Shown here: piece after piece, positions 1 through 8,832 of the stretch
How the letters are laid out: the number at the start of each line of letters is the position of its first letter
Position numbering within the stretch: the stretch's first letter is position 1
Virus record (IMG/VR): IMGVR_UViG_3300039210_000318
Location: 1 to 64,000 of that record
DNA from: a virus
Strand: one strand, 5' to 3'
Length of the DNA stretch: 64,000 nucleotides
Program-made: the position numbers and the translations under genes
The notes under the pieces: model-generated
The model's database searches: none
What the model saw: only the letters and a program-made list of their open reading frames with translations
What the model was told of the DNA's origin: nothing

Positions 1-1
1 C

Positions 2-27
2 CCCCGCCGGCTCGGCTGCCGGCGGGG
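2..27 (+). terminator. hairpin at the left edge
   Basis: A 10-bp GC stem (CCCCGCCGGC / GCCGGCGGGG) with a 6-nt loop. It lies just before the first gene, so it probably ends or attenuates transcription from a gene left of the window, by position a capsid-region gene. No U-tract follows. Confidence 0.45.
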
Positions 28-70
28 TAGCCCTCGGTGCAACCGTGCAGTAGAAAGCAACCCAAACCCC

Positions 71-487
71 ATGAGCAACATCCATCGCTTTGGCGATCAC
101 ATGTATGTCCATCCCTCCGTCGCCGCGACAATCACGGCAGCGGCCGTCACCGGTACCAGCGTGGATACGCAGGCATTCCGGCGCGGCGCGGCGGTCTTCA
201 CCAGCAAGTGCGTCGGCGTGGCCACGACCAGCGATTGCAAGTTGCAGGAATCGGCCGACAACGTGACGTTTACCGACGTCTCCGGCGGGGCTTTTGCCCA
301 GCAGACCACGGCGGGTGGCCTGACCTCCCAGATCCTGAACATCGATCTGGCGAAGCGCGAGCGCTATCTGCTCCTGCTGCAGACCGGAGCCGGGGCTGCC
401 GCCGCCGGCGCCGCCAGCGCCGTGTTCGTGCTGTTCGGGGACTTCGCCCTCGCGCCCACCCAGGACGTGACGGCCGTCTCCGTCTAG
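71..487 (+). CDS. small phage structural protein (hypothetical)
   Basis: 138 residues with an alternating hydrophobic/Thr/Ala-rich pattern typical of small all-beta virion proteins. No cysteine cluster, membrane segment or catalytic motif is visible. It sits between two strong hairpins and upstream of head-tail connector genes, so a capsid-associated or decoration role is inferred from position only. The first ATG of the frame is used. Confidence 0.7.
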   Translation: MSNIHRFGDHMYVHPSVAATITAAAVTGTSVDTQAFRRGAAVFTSKCVGVATTSDCKLQESADNVTFTDVSGGAFAQQTTAGGLTSQILNIDLAKRERYLLLLQTGAGAAAAGAASAVFVLFGDFALAPTQDVTAVSV

Positions 488-507
488 CCCCCCCCCCACC
501 GTGCTGA

Positions 508-526
508 CCCCGGCGACGTGCCGGGG
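508..526 (+). terminator. hairpin after the first structural gene
   Basis: Stem CCCCGGC / GCCGGGG with a 5-nt loop, 20 nt after the stop codon of the gene at 71. With the hairpin at 2-27 it brackets that gene, suggesting its expression is set separately from its neighbours. Confidence 0.4.
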
Positions 527-558
527 TTGGCGCACCCAGACCGCCCCAAGGGAGCACC

Positions 559-828
559 ATGGCCGTTGACCGTTTCGCGTCCGCTTCGGCGGGCCTCGGC
601 GGGCCGCATAGCCGAGCCGTCGCCGTCGCGCCCAGCAACACCGTCGATCTCGTCAACGCGACGCGCGGCGTCTACATCGGCGTGGCCGGCGACCTGACCG
701 CTGACCTGGTCGGGGGCAGCACGAACGTGCTCTTCAAGGCCCTCGCAGTCGGCATCGTCCATCCCCTGCGCGTCTCCCGCATCTACGCCACCGGGACCAC
801 CGCCACCTCTATCCTGGCGCTGGACTAA
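559..828 (+). CDS. spike base-like protein (RCAP_Rcc01079-type)
   Basis: 89 residues. The pattern of an early Thr/Arg-Gly-Val-Tyr-Ile-Gly strand, a Gly-Asp-Leu-Thr turn, a V-x-F-K-A-L segment and a C-terminal ATGTTATSILALD resembles the small spike-base/trimer-forming proteins found beside head genes of many phages. The family name is from memory of those motifs. A GGGAGC site precedes the ATG. It would act as a virion surface or head-tail region protein. Confidence 0.55.
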   Translation: MAVDRFASASAGLGGPHSRAVAVAPSNTVDLVNATRGVYIGVAGDLTADLVGGSTNVLFKALAVGIVHPLRVSRIYATGTTATSILALD

Positions 829-831
829 CCC

Positions 832-1425
832 ATGGCTGCCAAGGGCTACTGCGTGCTGGCCGACATAAGCGGCTATCTCGGCATGACGCTCTCCGCTGCC
901 CAGCAGACCGAAGCCACCAACCTCATCCCCCTGGCCGAAGCCTACATTGACCGCTATACCCGGCGGGCATGGCTCTCGCCGGCCATCCTGGCCGAGCAGT
1001 ACAAAATCTATACGCCGACCGTCTACCTCAAGCAGCATCCGGTCGGGAGCATCCAGCGGGTGCAGACGCGCACCACAGCCATCAACGACGTGCTCTACCT
1101 CTGCGTGGCCGGCGTGGATTATGAGCTACAGGACACCGCCACGGGGCGGCTCGTCTTCAGCAAGGGCTACGCCGACTGGCGCGGCAAACTGCTCGCCTAC
1201 GTCGATTACACGCCGTCCCAGCCGGTACCCGGCGACATCAACCTGGTCGCCGCCATGCTCTGCGCTCACTGGCTGGTCTATCAGATCGACCCGCAACGCT
1301 ACGGCCTCAGCGGCTACAACCTCGGCCGCGACGTCGAGGTCAAGGTCGGTCAGTCCTCCCTGCGGGCTATCCCGCTGGACGCCCAGGCCATCCTCGACGG
1401 CTATAGCCTGCCGGTGTTCGCGTGA
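832..1425 (+). CDS. head-tail connector (adaptor) protein
   Basis: 197 residues. The N-terminal half is helical (residues 1-50, ending in EAYIDRYTRR), and the protein has the layout of gp6/Ad1-type adaptors: an N-terminal helical bundle followed by beta strands and a C-terminal extension. It starts 3 nt after the previous stop and overlaps the next gene by 4 nt. Position directly before the head-closure, neck and tail-terminator genes supports a role in the ring below the portal. Confidence 0.65.
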   Translation: MAAKGYCVLADISGYLGMTLSAAQQTEATNLIPLAEAYIDRYTRRAWLSPAILAEQYKIYTPTVYLKQHPVGSIQRVQTRTTAINDVLYLCVAGVDYELQDTATGRLVFSKGYADWRGKLLAYVDYTPSQPVPGDINLVAAMLCAHWLVYQIDPQRYGLSGYNLGRDVEVKVGQSSLRAIPLDAQAILDGYSLPVFA

Positions 1426-1766
1426 TCCCCACCAACGCCGTGGTGTCGATTAGCCGCATGGTCTATGACGCCACCACCAAACAGAACACCCCGACCGTGG
1501 TAGCGACGCTCGTCCCGGTCTCGTTGATCCCGGTAGAAAGCCTGTTGCGTCCGGAGTTGATTGCCGGGGAAGCCGCCGCGGCGTTCAACTACCGCTTCTT
1601 TTGCGCCGCCTGGGTAGACGTGCGCGACGGCGACACGTTGCAGGGCTACAACCCTACCTCCCTGGCCGTCGCCCCCATCCTGCAGGTGCAGCACGTGGCG
1701 GTGCATAGCCCGGCGACCAACCTCTTTGCGTACCGCAGTGCCATGGTGAAGGTGATGCAGCCATGA
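1422..1766 (+). CDS. head closure protein (Hc1-like)
   Basis: 114 residues, beta-rich with few helices, starting at a GTG that overlaps the stop of the adaptor gene (GTGA). In siphophages the small beta-barrel gene right after the adaptor closes the connector channel after packaging. The assignment rests mainly on gene order and size. No catalytic motif is visible. Confidence 0.5.
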   Translation: MIPTNAVVSISRMVYDATTKQNTPTVVATLVPVSLIPVESLLRPELIAGEAAAAFNYRFFCAAWVDVRDGDTLQGYNPTSLAVAPILQVQHVAVHSPATNLFAYRSAMVKVMQP

Positions 1767-2218
1767 TGACCATGCAACTGCTCACGCACAACTACCGGCT
1801 GCCGGCGATTACCGCCGCGCTGCGCTCGGCCACCATTGCAGACGAGGTCGCCCTGGGTATTGAAGCCCTGCTCCTGCCCAAACTCCAGGCGGCGGCGCCG
1901 CACAAGACCGGCCAACTGGCAGCCGAGACCCGCGTCCATGTGACGCTCGGGGCCGGGAAGGCCACCGTCTCCTTTACCTCGACGCCCTATGCGGCGTTCG
2001 TGGTCTACGGTACCGGCATCTATCACAAGCCCACCGCGCATAGCGGCTGGACCGTCTATGGCCTGCAAGCCTTCGAGGTGAACGGGCAGCAGATCGTCAC
2101 CATGCGGACGGTCCACAAGGGCCAGCAGCCCAACGACTACCCGCAGCGCGTCTGGCGTCAGGCCAGGCCGGAAGTCCGCGCGCTCGTCGCAGCCGCGGCA
2201 CAGGGGTTCATGGTATGA
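1763..2218 (+). CDS. HK97 gp10-like neck/tail protein
   Basis: 151 residues. The sequence has the family pattern: an N-terminal helix, then PHKTGQLAAETRVHV (near residues 46-60), a beta stretch with YAAFVVYGTGIYHK, and a C-terminal helix ending in RPEVRALVAAAAQGF. The P-x-x-T/S-G-x-L motif followed by Y-x-x-x-V-x-Y/F-G-T is characteristic of HK97-gp10-type tail completion proteins. Start and stop overlap both neighbours by 4 nt, consistent with translational coupling. Confidence 0.75.
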   Translation: MMTMQLLTHNYRLPAITAALRSATIADEVALGIEALLLPKLQAAAPHKTGQLAAETRVHVTLGAGKATVSFTSTPYAAFVVYGTGIYHKPTAHSGWTVYGLQAFEVNGQQIVTMRTVHKGQQPNDYPQRVWRQARPEVRALVAAAAQGFMV

Positions 2219-2676
2219 GCGCTGCCGCTATCCTGACCGCCCTCAAAACCATCCTGCCGGTGGGCACGCCGGTAGCCAGCGCCAGCGTCTTCATCGAAGC
2301 CGGGCCGGATGCCAACACGGCGACCTGGCCGGTGCTCCTGCTGGAAATCCCGTTGGAGAAGCGCAAGCGCACCGCCATCCGGGCCAAGGCGTCTTGCATG
2401 ACCGTCGTGGCCCTCTATCTCGACCGCTGGGAGTCCGGACCCGGCGGCCGCACCGTCGAGCAAATCAAGGCCGACGCCCGGGCCGCACTGACCCAGATGG
2501 TCGCCAACCTCGACGCCAACCCGCAACTGCTGGTCGCCGGTACCGCCAATTGCAACATCGCCGGGGACGAGATCGACGTGCGTATCGACGGCGTGATCAA
2601 AGACCAACTCCTCGGCTTCCCCGTTATCCAGGGTTCGCTCACGATCAAAGTGGACGACCTCTGGCAGGCAGTTTAG
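2215..2676 (+). CDS. tail terminator/completion protein
   Basis: 153 residues: an N-terminal helix (ILTALKTILP), a mixed alpha/beta body with conserved-looking hydrophobic strands and a C-terminal strand ITIKVDDLWQ-like end. Size and place between the gp10-like neck protein and the major tail protein match the ring-forming tail terminator that caps tail tube growth. Overlaps the upstream stop by 4 nt. Confidence 0.55.
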   Translation: MSAAAILTALKTILPVGTPVASASVFIEAGPDANTATWPVLLLEIPLEKRKRTAIRAKASCMTVVALYLDRWESGPGGRTVEQIKADARAALTQMVANLDANPQLLVAGTANCNIAGDEIDVRIDGVIKDQLLGFPVIQGSLTIKVDDLWQAV

Positions 2677-2690
2677 AAAGGCCACACCCC

Positions 2691-2903
2691 ATGCCATTGC
2701 TCGTGTATCTCGGTCAACTCCCGGCAGCGCCTACCGGCATGCCACTCTTTGCGAGCGGCGAGCAGCGCGAGGTAACGGCCGGCGAGGCCGACCTACTGCT
2801 GCGCAATAGCTCCTTCCGGCTGGTCGAGCCGGCCGCGGCCGAGCCTGACCAGGCCCCGGCTGCCGAGCCGGCCGCCAACGGCTCCTTCGTCACCGCCCTG
2901 TAG
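2691..2903 (+). CDS. small hypothetical protein before the tail tube gene
   Basis: 70 residues starting MPLLVYLGQLPAAPTG. The ATG at 2691 follows GAAAGGCCACACCCC. The N-terminal half could form short strands; the C-terminal half is Ala/Pro/Glu-rich and probably disordered. The position suggests a minor tail or connector accessory protein. No family recognised. Confidence 0.65.
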   Translation: MPLLVYLGQLPAAPTGMPLFASGEQREVTAGEADLLLRNSSFRLVEPAAAEPDQAPAAEPAANGSFVTAL

Positions 2904-2938
2904 GCGCCCACCCGCTCCCCTGAAAGGACGCACCCTCC

Positions 2939-4117
2939 GTGTCGAACCCCCTGCAATTTCTGAGCAACTACGGCTTCGTTGCGCTGGCCAAAGAGGCCAT
3001 CGCCGGTACCGCGGTGCCGTCTACCGACTACTTCGAACTGGTGTCGGAGACGCTGATGCGCGACCCCGGTACCAAGCCGGTCGCGGCCATGCGCGGCACG
3101 CGCGCCAGCAACGTGACCTACATCCAGGGCGAAGGCAAGCTGGACGGCAACATCGTCGTGCCGTTCGGTCCGTCGATCGGACTGCGTGCGTTGGCTGCTG
3201 CGCTCGGCATCGACCACGTCGCCGGCAGCACGCCGAGCAACGCCACGACCCTGACCGCCAACTCGGCCGTCGGCGCCAACAGCGTCGCCCTGACCGCAGT
3301 GACCGGCTTTACAGTGGGGGGCTTTATACAGCTCACCAGCGCGACCACGCCGGCGCAGACCGAGGTCCACAAGATTCTCAGCATCGCCGCGCTCGTCGTG
3401 ACCTTCGCTACCGGCGAGACGCTCGCCAGCGCCTTCGCTACCGCCGACGCCGCGGCGGTGGTCGTGGCCCCCTTTACCCACACCATGACCCCGAAAGAAA
3501 CCGGACTGCCGACACTCACCATCGAGAAGAATCTGGGCGGCTTGACCAGCCTCCAGTGGGCCGGCTGCATGGTCAGCAAGGCCGAGTTGAAGCTGTCTAC
3601 GACCAAGGAGGCCGAGGCCACCTACAGCATCATGGGCCAGAAGGAAGCGCAGGTCACCCCGACCACGGCGGCCTATACCAGCGAGACCCCCTACGCGCTC
3701 GCTAACATGAGCGTCTCCAAGGCCGGCGCGGCGGACGTGACGCCCAAGAGCGCCACCCTGACCATCGACAATAAGGGCACCGGCGAGTACACCTTCGGCG
3801 GGGTGAACACGCCGACCATGATCTACACCGGGCAGCGGCTCATCACGGGCACGCTGGCATATCTGCTGCAGAACATGACCGACTACAACGATGCGCTCGC
3901 CGCCACCCCCCGCGACCTGGCGTTTACCCTGTCCCAGAGCGCCAGCGATAGCTGCAAGTTTGACCTGCCCAACGTGGTCTGGGGCAAGCCCAGCATCCCG
4001 CTCAAGCTGGGCGACCTGATTCGGGTCACGATGCCCTTCACCGCCTACTATCTGGCCGGCGCGACCACGGACATTACCGTCACCGCCGTCAACGGCGTCT
4101 GGCTGGGCTACTGCTAA
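2939..4117 (+). CDS. major tail (tube) protein
   Basis: 392 residues from a GTG start with GAAAGGA 11 nt upstream. The protein begins with the pattern of tail tube proteins (YGFVALAKEAIAGTAVPSTDYFELVSETL) and contains a low-complexity Thr/Ala/Ser-rich middle (residues about 95-180), which may be an inserted surface domain. Rich codon usage, the downstream hairpin and position before the frameshifted chaperones support the call. It is longer than minimal tube proteins, consistent with an added decoration domain. Confidence 0.75.
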   Translation: MSNPLQFLSNYGFVALAKEAIAGTAVPSTDYFELVSETLMRDPGTKPVAAMRGTRASNVTYIQGEGKLDGNIVVPFGPSIGLRALAAALGIDHVAGSTPSNATTLTANSAVGANSVALTAVTGFTVGGFIQLTSATTPAQTEVHKILSIAALVVTFATGETLASAFATADAAAVVVAPFTHTMTPKETGLPTLTIEKNLGGLTSLQWAGCMVSKAELKLSTTKEAEATYSIMGQKEAQVTPTTAAYTSETPYALANMSVSKAGAADVTPKSATLTIDNKGTGEYTFGGVNTPTMIYTGQRLITGTLAYLLQNMTDYNDALAATPRDLAFTLSQSASDSCKFDLPNVVWGKPSIPLKLGDLIRVTMPFTAYYLAGATTDITVTAVNGVWLGYC

Positions 4118-4129
4118 ACGCGCCACCCC

Positions 4130-4154
4130 GCCGGGAGGCCCCCCGCCTCCCGGC
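4130..4154 (+). terminator. hairpin after the tail tube gene
   Basis: Stem GCCGGGAGG / CCTCCCGGC with a 7-nt loop, 13 nt after the stop. It is followed by a C-rich tail ending GTTTG, so it may attenuate rather than fully terminate, lowering the chaperone and tape measure genes relative to the tube protein. Confidence 0.5.
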
Positions 4155-4186
4155 TGCCCCTCCCCGTTTGAAAGGACTCCCCCCCC

Positions 4187-4579
4187 ATGGGCTACAAAGC
4201 CAAGACTTCCGGCGCCGAGGTCGTGTCCCTGAGCGCCGGCTATGAAGCAACAATCCGCGTGCTGCGCAAGGCCGACGAGGACGCCTTGCAGGTGGCCCTG
4301 CTCGGCTCGTCCAAGAGCCACCGCCAGTATGTGGTCGAGGACGGCATCAGCAAACTGGTGAGCGACCAGACCATCGACAATAGTGCCTACACGCGCGAAC
4401 TGCTGGTGCGCGGCATCGTGTCCTGGACGCTGGACGATGACAACGGCTCGCCCCTGGCGGTCACACCCGAGACGGTAGAACTGCTGACCGGCACGGATAG
4501 CACGCGCCTGGCCGTCGCCATCAAGGCCCTGTCGGCGCGGCTTGACCTCCCAAAAGAAGCCGTCTCTCCGAGCGTCTAA
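4187..4579 (+). CDS. tail assembly chaperone (gpG-like)
   Basis: 130 residues, soluble and charged, with YVVEDGISKLVSDQ and a C-terminal helix (DLPKEAVSPSV). It lies exactly between the tube and tape measure genes. Its end contains a canonical -1 slippery heptamer (4549-4555), after which the next frame continues into the second chaperone segment. In lambda-type phages gpG coats the tape measure protein before tube assembly. Start chosen by GAAAGGA 14 nt upstream of the ATG. Confidence 0.75.
   Translation: MGYKAKTSGAEVVSLSAGYEATIRVLRKADEDALQVALLGSSKSHRQYVVEDGISKLVSDQTIDNSAYTRELLVRGIVSWTLDDDNGSPLAVTPETVELLTGTDSTRLAVAIKALSARLDLPKEAVSPSV
4549..4555 (+). promoter_or_regulatory. programmed -1 frameshift heptamer CCCAAAA
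   Basis: Read in the gene's own frame the site is C CCA AAA, the X-XXY-YYZ form needed for tandem tRNA slippage. A -1 slip gives CCC AAA AGA and opens the frame that runs through 4585-4776 without a stop. The alternative frame is closed just upstream by a TGA at 4543, so only slippage here joins the two segments. The predicted fusion (gpGT) is about 196 residues. Confidence 0.7.
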
Positions 4580-4584
4580 GCGAC

Positions 4585-4776
4585 ATGCTGCTGGGGGGGG
4601 GCGACCCCTACCCCGGCGACGGCCCAATGCCCCATTTGGAAGCCTGGCAGTTGTGCCGCGACTTTCACTGGACGTACCAGCAGTACATCGAGACGCCTAT
4701 CGACGTGCTCGAAGTGTTCGCCCTCTACAACGCCGTGCGCTCCGGCGTTGAGGCCATCCCCGCCGACCAGCGTTGA
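4585..4776 (+). CDS. tail assembly chaperone T segment (gpGT C-terminus)
   Basis: 63 residues from the first in-frame ATG, though it is probably made mainly as the C-terminal part of a -1 frameshift fusion from the gene at 4187. The pattern LEAWQLCRDFHWTYQQYIETPIDVLEVFALYNAVRS, with conserved-looking Trp/Tyr and aliphatic helices, is typical of the T part that recruits tail tube subunits. An eight-G run lies at its start (about 4593-4600). Confidence 0.7.
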   Translation: MLLGGGDPYPGDGPMPHLEAWQLCRDFHWTYQQYIETPIDVLEVFALYNAVRSGVEAIPADQR

Positions 4777-4782
4777 GCGACC

Positions 4783-4841
4783 AAGGGACGGAGCATGCGC
4801 CACACGCATAGGAATATGCGCCACACGCATATCCGTCCCTT
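4783..4841 (+). repeat. structured tandem repeat between chaperone and tape measure genes
   Basis: Two exact copies of ATGCGCCACACGCATA (4795-4810 and 4816-4831) lie inside a perfect 10-bp inverted repeat (AAGGGACGGA at 4783-4792, TCCGTCCCTT at 4832-4841). Each copy can fold on itself (ATGCG/CGCAT), giving a two-arm cruciform-like RNA or DNA structure within an outer stem. Function unknown; it could be a regulatory or attenuating RNA element. Confidence 0.7.
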
Positions 4842-4899
4842 TGCTTGTAGGCGTGGGGCAACCGGCCGCTTATAACAAAAACGTGCTGAAAGGCCCTTC

Positions 4900-7800
4900 G
4901 TGGACTCCGCAACGAACGAACTGCTGAATATCCTGATCCTGGCCGAGGACGGCGCCAGCGCCGTGCTGGATGGCGTCTCCGGCCGGGTACTGGGTCTGAA
5001 GGCCAGCCTCATGGAGGCCGTCGTCCAGTCCGACCTGATGGCCGCCTCGCAATTGAAGCTCGGCACGGCCATGGAGCGGATGGGTATCAACCTCGGCTCC
5101 TGGAGCCGGGAGGCCAATACCGCGGCGACGGACATGGCCACCATGGACGGCGTGGCCCTGGCGAGCACGACGGCGGTCCTGGGCCTTGCCGCCGGCGTCC
5201 TGGCCGCTGGCGTGGCTATGGGAATGAGCATGACGGCTGCCGCGCAGTTCGATCAGCAAATGACCGTCGTCGCAAACAACACCAACATGACCAACGCCCA
5301 GATGCAGCAGATGCACGACACCGTGCTGCGCCTGGGAGCGGATAGCGGCGCCTCCCTGGATAGCCTTTCCCAGGGGTACATGCACATCACCAACTTCGGC
5401 TACTCGGCAGCCGACGCGACGCTCATCCTGACCGCCGCCATGCACAGCGCCGTCTCTACCGGCGCCGACGTGGCACAGACGGCCAACGTCCTCGCCAACG
5501 TGATGCACGAATTCAACGTGCCCGCCATCGCCGCCGCCCAGACCATGGACATGATCCATACCGCCGCCGCCATGGGCAATATGACGCTGCAGCAGTTGAC
5601 CGACGCCTTCGGCCGTACCGCCGCGGCGGCCGCGGCCGTCGGCGCGCCGTTTGACCAGACGCTTGCCATGTTTACGATGATGACGCGCCACGGCTTCGAC
5701 GCCGCGCAGGCAACCACCCAGGTGGCCGACGCCATCCTGCACATCATCAAGCCCAGCGCCGGGGCGACCAAGGAACTCGAAGCGCTGTCCAATCAGACCG
5801 GCATTAACCTCGTCGCGGACTTCAGCCAGGCGGGGTTGCAGGCCAAGGGCTTCTCCGGCATCATCACCGACGTGGCCGCGGCGACCCATGGCAATGTCAA
5901 TGCTCTGGCCGCGCTGCTCAACGTGGCCCCCCCGACCACGGCTGAGTTGAACAATATGACCCAGGCGGCCAACGGCAACGCCGCCGCCCTGGCTGCCATC
6001 GTGCCGAACCAGCGCGGCCTCTACGCCATGATGCTCGCCACCGGCAACGGCGCCAAAGACTACGTCGACATCCTGCACGCTGTTGATGGCTCCATGCAGG
6101 GCGCCGGGGTGACGAACACCAGCTACGAGCGCAGCCTGACCAACGTCGGCCAGCAAATGTCGATCCTCGGTGGGAGCACCAAGTCCATCGAAATCTCCTT
6201 CGGGGAGATATTCCTGCCGCTCATCGCCGGGCTGGCTACCGGCCTGGCCGACGTTGCCAACGGCATCGAGCACGTGGTCGTGCCCGCCTTCTCGCACCTG
6301 TCCCAGGTCACCCGCGGTGTCACCGACGACATAGGAGCGATGCTGGGCAAAATAGGTGAGTTGAACGGCGGTGGCGGCGGCATCGCGGCGAACATCGCGG
6401 CGAACCTGCCGATGGTTGGTAACATCTTTGCCGCCGCCGGCACGGTACGCGACCTCCTGTCCCCCCCCGGTAGCACCGACGCCGCGGCGAAGGCCCACGC
6501 CGACTCGACCGCCGCTGCCATCAAGGCGCTGGTCGGTCCGAGTGGCGACGCCACCCTGGCGAGCGGAGCCGCTACCGCCGCCGAACAATCCAAAGCCGAC
6601 GCCAACCAGAAGGCCATCAATAACCTCGGCGTGGCCGAACTGAATATCAGCGTAAAGGACGTCAAGGCCCAATTTGACCCGACCATCAAAGACCTGCAAG
6701 GGCAACTTTCCGGCGAGCAGCAATCAACCACGGCCGCCGACGCCGCCGACAAAGGGCGCCAGGACGCGGTCAGGTCCGATTACCAGGCTCGCATTGCCCC
6801 GCTGCAAAAGACGCTTGACCTGCAAACCGCCAGTACCCAGCAGGCCGACGCCCTGGACAAAATCACCAAGGACGGCATCAATACCACCTACAACGCCCAG
6901 ATAGACCCGCTCAAGCGCCAACTGGACCTGCTGAACCAGCAGCACGCAACCGCCGGCGAGATAGCCACCGTCGAGGAAGACGGCATCCATGCCACCTACG
7001 ACGGCCAGATACAGAGCCTCCAGACCCAGATCGGGTTGCTCTCGAAGCGCCACCAGTATGCCCAGGAAACGCTAGCCGCCGAGAACCAGATCAAGGATGC
7101 CCAACTCCAACAGGCCTTGTTGGCAGCCGAAGGCGACCCGGTGAAGAAGGCGGCGCTGGCCGGCCACCTGGCCACGCTGAACATCGAGCAGCAAAAGGCC
7201 CAACTGCAGAAGGACATAGACACCCTCACGGCAAAGGATGGCGCCAGCCACTACGGCGGTACCCGCCTGACCAAGTACGGCTACTCCCCGCACAACGGTC
7301 CGCAGGCCCCCACCGCAGACGCCGCCGCGGTCAACGCCCTGCAATTGCAGATTGACCGGGACAAGCTGGCCGCGCTGAACCTGGAAGATCCCAACGCCGT
7401 CGGCGCCGCGACTTCTGCCCTCACCCTGCAGAAGGCCACCGAAGGGGTGCAAGGGCTGACCACGGCGATTGCCAACGGCAAGGACGCTCTGGCGGCTATC
7501 CCGTTGCAGCAGCAGTTGGACGGGCTGCTCAAGCAAGAGAAGGACTTGCTCACCCCTATCGAAGCGCAAAAGACCGCCGACCAGGCCCACTATGACCTCC
7601 TCAAGAGCCAGCTTGGGCCCGAGATCGACATCCTCAAGAACAAGGAAACCGACGCCCTGGCCCCGTTGGATGCGGCCATCAAGAAGCGCGATGCCGAACT
7701 TGCCGTCATGAAGGCCGACATAGAGCCGCAGATCAAGAAGCTCCAGACCGATGAAGCGGCTCGCATAGCGGACCTCCAGCATGCCATAGACCAGCGTAAC

Positions 7801-8823
7801 GCCGAGGCAGCCCTGGACGAAGGCCGCTTGAAGACGGCGATTGACAACCTGAAAACCGCGGAGCAAGAACGCCTGACACCGCTGCAAGCCCAACTGCTGG
7901 CGATCCAGAACCAGAACGCCGCGCTGGACGTCCAAATCCAGAAGGCCGACATACTGAAGAATGGTGGGACGCTACCCGGCGATCCCTCCGTGGGGAAGCC
8001 CAACAGCCCGTATAACGTCATTCCCGACCCGGCTGCGCCCTATATCGCGCCGGGCATGCCGGGGAGCACCCTGGATGGCCCGCCGGCTCCGGCCGTCACC
8101 GCTCCCCCACCGGGGGGCATGTCCGACCCGCCTCCCGGCGGTATGGTCGCCCCGCCTCCTGGCGGTATGACCGACCCCGCGCCGGGGGGCATGGACGCCT
8201 ACCACGCCGCGGCGGTCAACTCAGCCATACACCAACTTGGGCAGCCGATCATTGACAAGTGCGAGCAGTTCCTGGATGACCTGTTCGGCGTGGCGAACCG
8301 CAAGGGGCGAGGTTCGGCTACCGACACCGCCAATATGTTCGCCGGGCAAGGCTTGCTCCATGGCGGCAGCGCCGCCGATGCGCCAGTCGGCGCCCGGCTG
8401 TATTACGGGGATGCCAACGCCAAAGGTCAACTCATTGCCGGGCCCGGGCACGCCGCGCTGAAAACGGCAGCCGACGTCCAGACGGGCAGCGACGATAACG
8501 GCGTGGAGGCCCGCCTGATCAGCACATGGCAGCAGGAGGCCCACCAGGTGTTCCTCGGCTGGTACATGGACCCGACGCGGGCCAACGGGGGCACCCAGGG
8601 TACCGGCGGGGGCGGCGGGGTGACACCCGTAGCAACGCCCACCACCACAACCGTCACGATCAATGTGACGGTCTCAGCCGGCGCCGTCTCGGTAGAGACG
8701 AACGACACCACCGGCCTGGGTGACGTGGTCGGGCAGACCGTCGCCGCTGCCTTGGAGCAGATGGCGCAAAGCCACTCTGCGACGACGCCGGGGGCACGGC
8801 GCAGCCTACCCGGCGCGCACTAA
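4900..8823 (+). CDS. tape measure protein with C-terminal peptidase-like domain
   Basis: 1307 residues from a GTG preceded by GAAAGG. Residues about 85-115 form an Ala/Gly-rich hydrophobic segment, as in many tape measure proteins. Residues 90-480 are Ala/Asn/Met-rich helices. Residues about 575-1020 are long charged coiled coils with internal repetition. A Pro-Gly-Gly-Met repeat tract follows (about 1070-1100). The last domain contains DKCEQFLDDLF, G-ARLYYGD and GPGHAAL, fitting a Cys-His NlpC/P60 or CHAP-like wall-cleaving module used during DNA entry. It sets tail length and is threaded inside the tube. Confidence 0.85.
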   Translation: MDSATNELLNILILAEDGASAVLDGVSGRVLGLKASLMEAVVQSDLMAASQLKLGTAMERMGINLGSWSREANTAATDMATMDGVALASTTAVLGLAAGVLAAGVAMGMSMTAAAQFDQQMTVVANNTNMTNAQMQQMHDTVLRLGADSGASLDSLSQGYMHITNFGYSAADATLILTAAMHSAVSTGADVAQTANVLANVMHEFNVPAIAAAQTMDMIHTAAAMGNMTLQQLTDAFGRTAAAAAAVGAPFDQTLAMFTMMTRHGFDAAQATTQVADAILHIIKPSAGATKELEALSNQTGINLVADFSQAGLQAKGFSGIITDVAAATHGNVNALAALLNVAPPTTAELNNMTQAANGNAAALAAIVPNQRGLYAMMLATGNGAKDYVDILHAVDGSMQGAGVTNTSYERSLTNVGQQMSILGGSTKSIEISFGEIFLPLIAGLATGLADVANGIEHVVVPAFSHLSQVTRGVTDDIGAMLGKIGELNGGGGGIAANIAANLPMVGNIFAAAGTVRDLLSPPGSTDAAAKAHADSTAAAIKALVGPSGDATLASGAATAAEQSKADANQKAINNLGVAELNISVKDVKAQFDPTIKDLQGQLSGEQQSTTAADAADKGRQDAVRSDYQARIAPLQKTLDLQTASTQQADALDKITKDGINTTYNAQIDPLKRQLDLLNQQHATAGEIATVEEDGIHATYDGQIQSLQTQIGLLSKRHQYAQETLAAENQIKDAQLQQALLAAEGDPVKKAALAGHLATLNIEQQKAQLQKDIDTLTAKDGASHYGGTRLTKYGYSPHNGPQAPTADAAAVNALQLQIDRDKLAALNLEDPNAVGAATSALTLQKATEGVQGLTTAIANGKDALAAIPLQQQLDGLLKQEKDLLTPIEAQKTADQAHYDLLKSQLGPEIDILKNKETDALAPLDAAIKKRDAELAVMKADIEPQIKKLQTDEAARIADLQHAIDQRNAEAALDEGRLKTAIDNLKTAEQERLTPLQAQLLAIQNQNAALDVQIQKADILKNGGTLPGDPSVGKPNSPYNVIPDPAAPYIAPGMPGSTLDGPPAPAVTAPPPGGMSDPPPGGMVAPPPGGMTDPAPGGMDAYHAAAVNSAIHQLGQPIIDKCEQFLDDLFGVANRKGRGSATDTANMFAGQGLLHGGSAADAPVGARLYYGDANAKGQLIAGPGHAALKTAADVQTGSDDNGVEARLISTWQQEAHQVFLGWYMDPTRANGGTQGTGGGGGVTPVATPTTTTVTINVTVSAGAVSVETNDTTGLGDVVGQTVAAALEQMAQSHSATTPGARRSLPGAH

Positions 8824-8832
8824 AGGGGCAGC

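Noticed and set aside
2714-4627. 637-codon minus-strand frame
   Set aside because: Antisense of the tail tube and chaperone genes; Gly/Arg/His-rich and typical of GC-rich shadow frames.
4870-6723. 617-codon minus-strand frame
   Set aside because: Antisense of the tape measure gene with Gly/Val/His-rich shadow composition.
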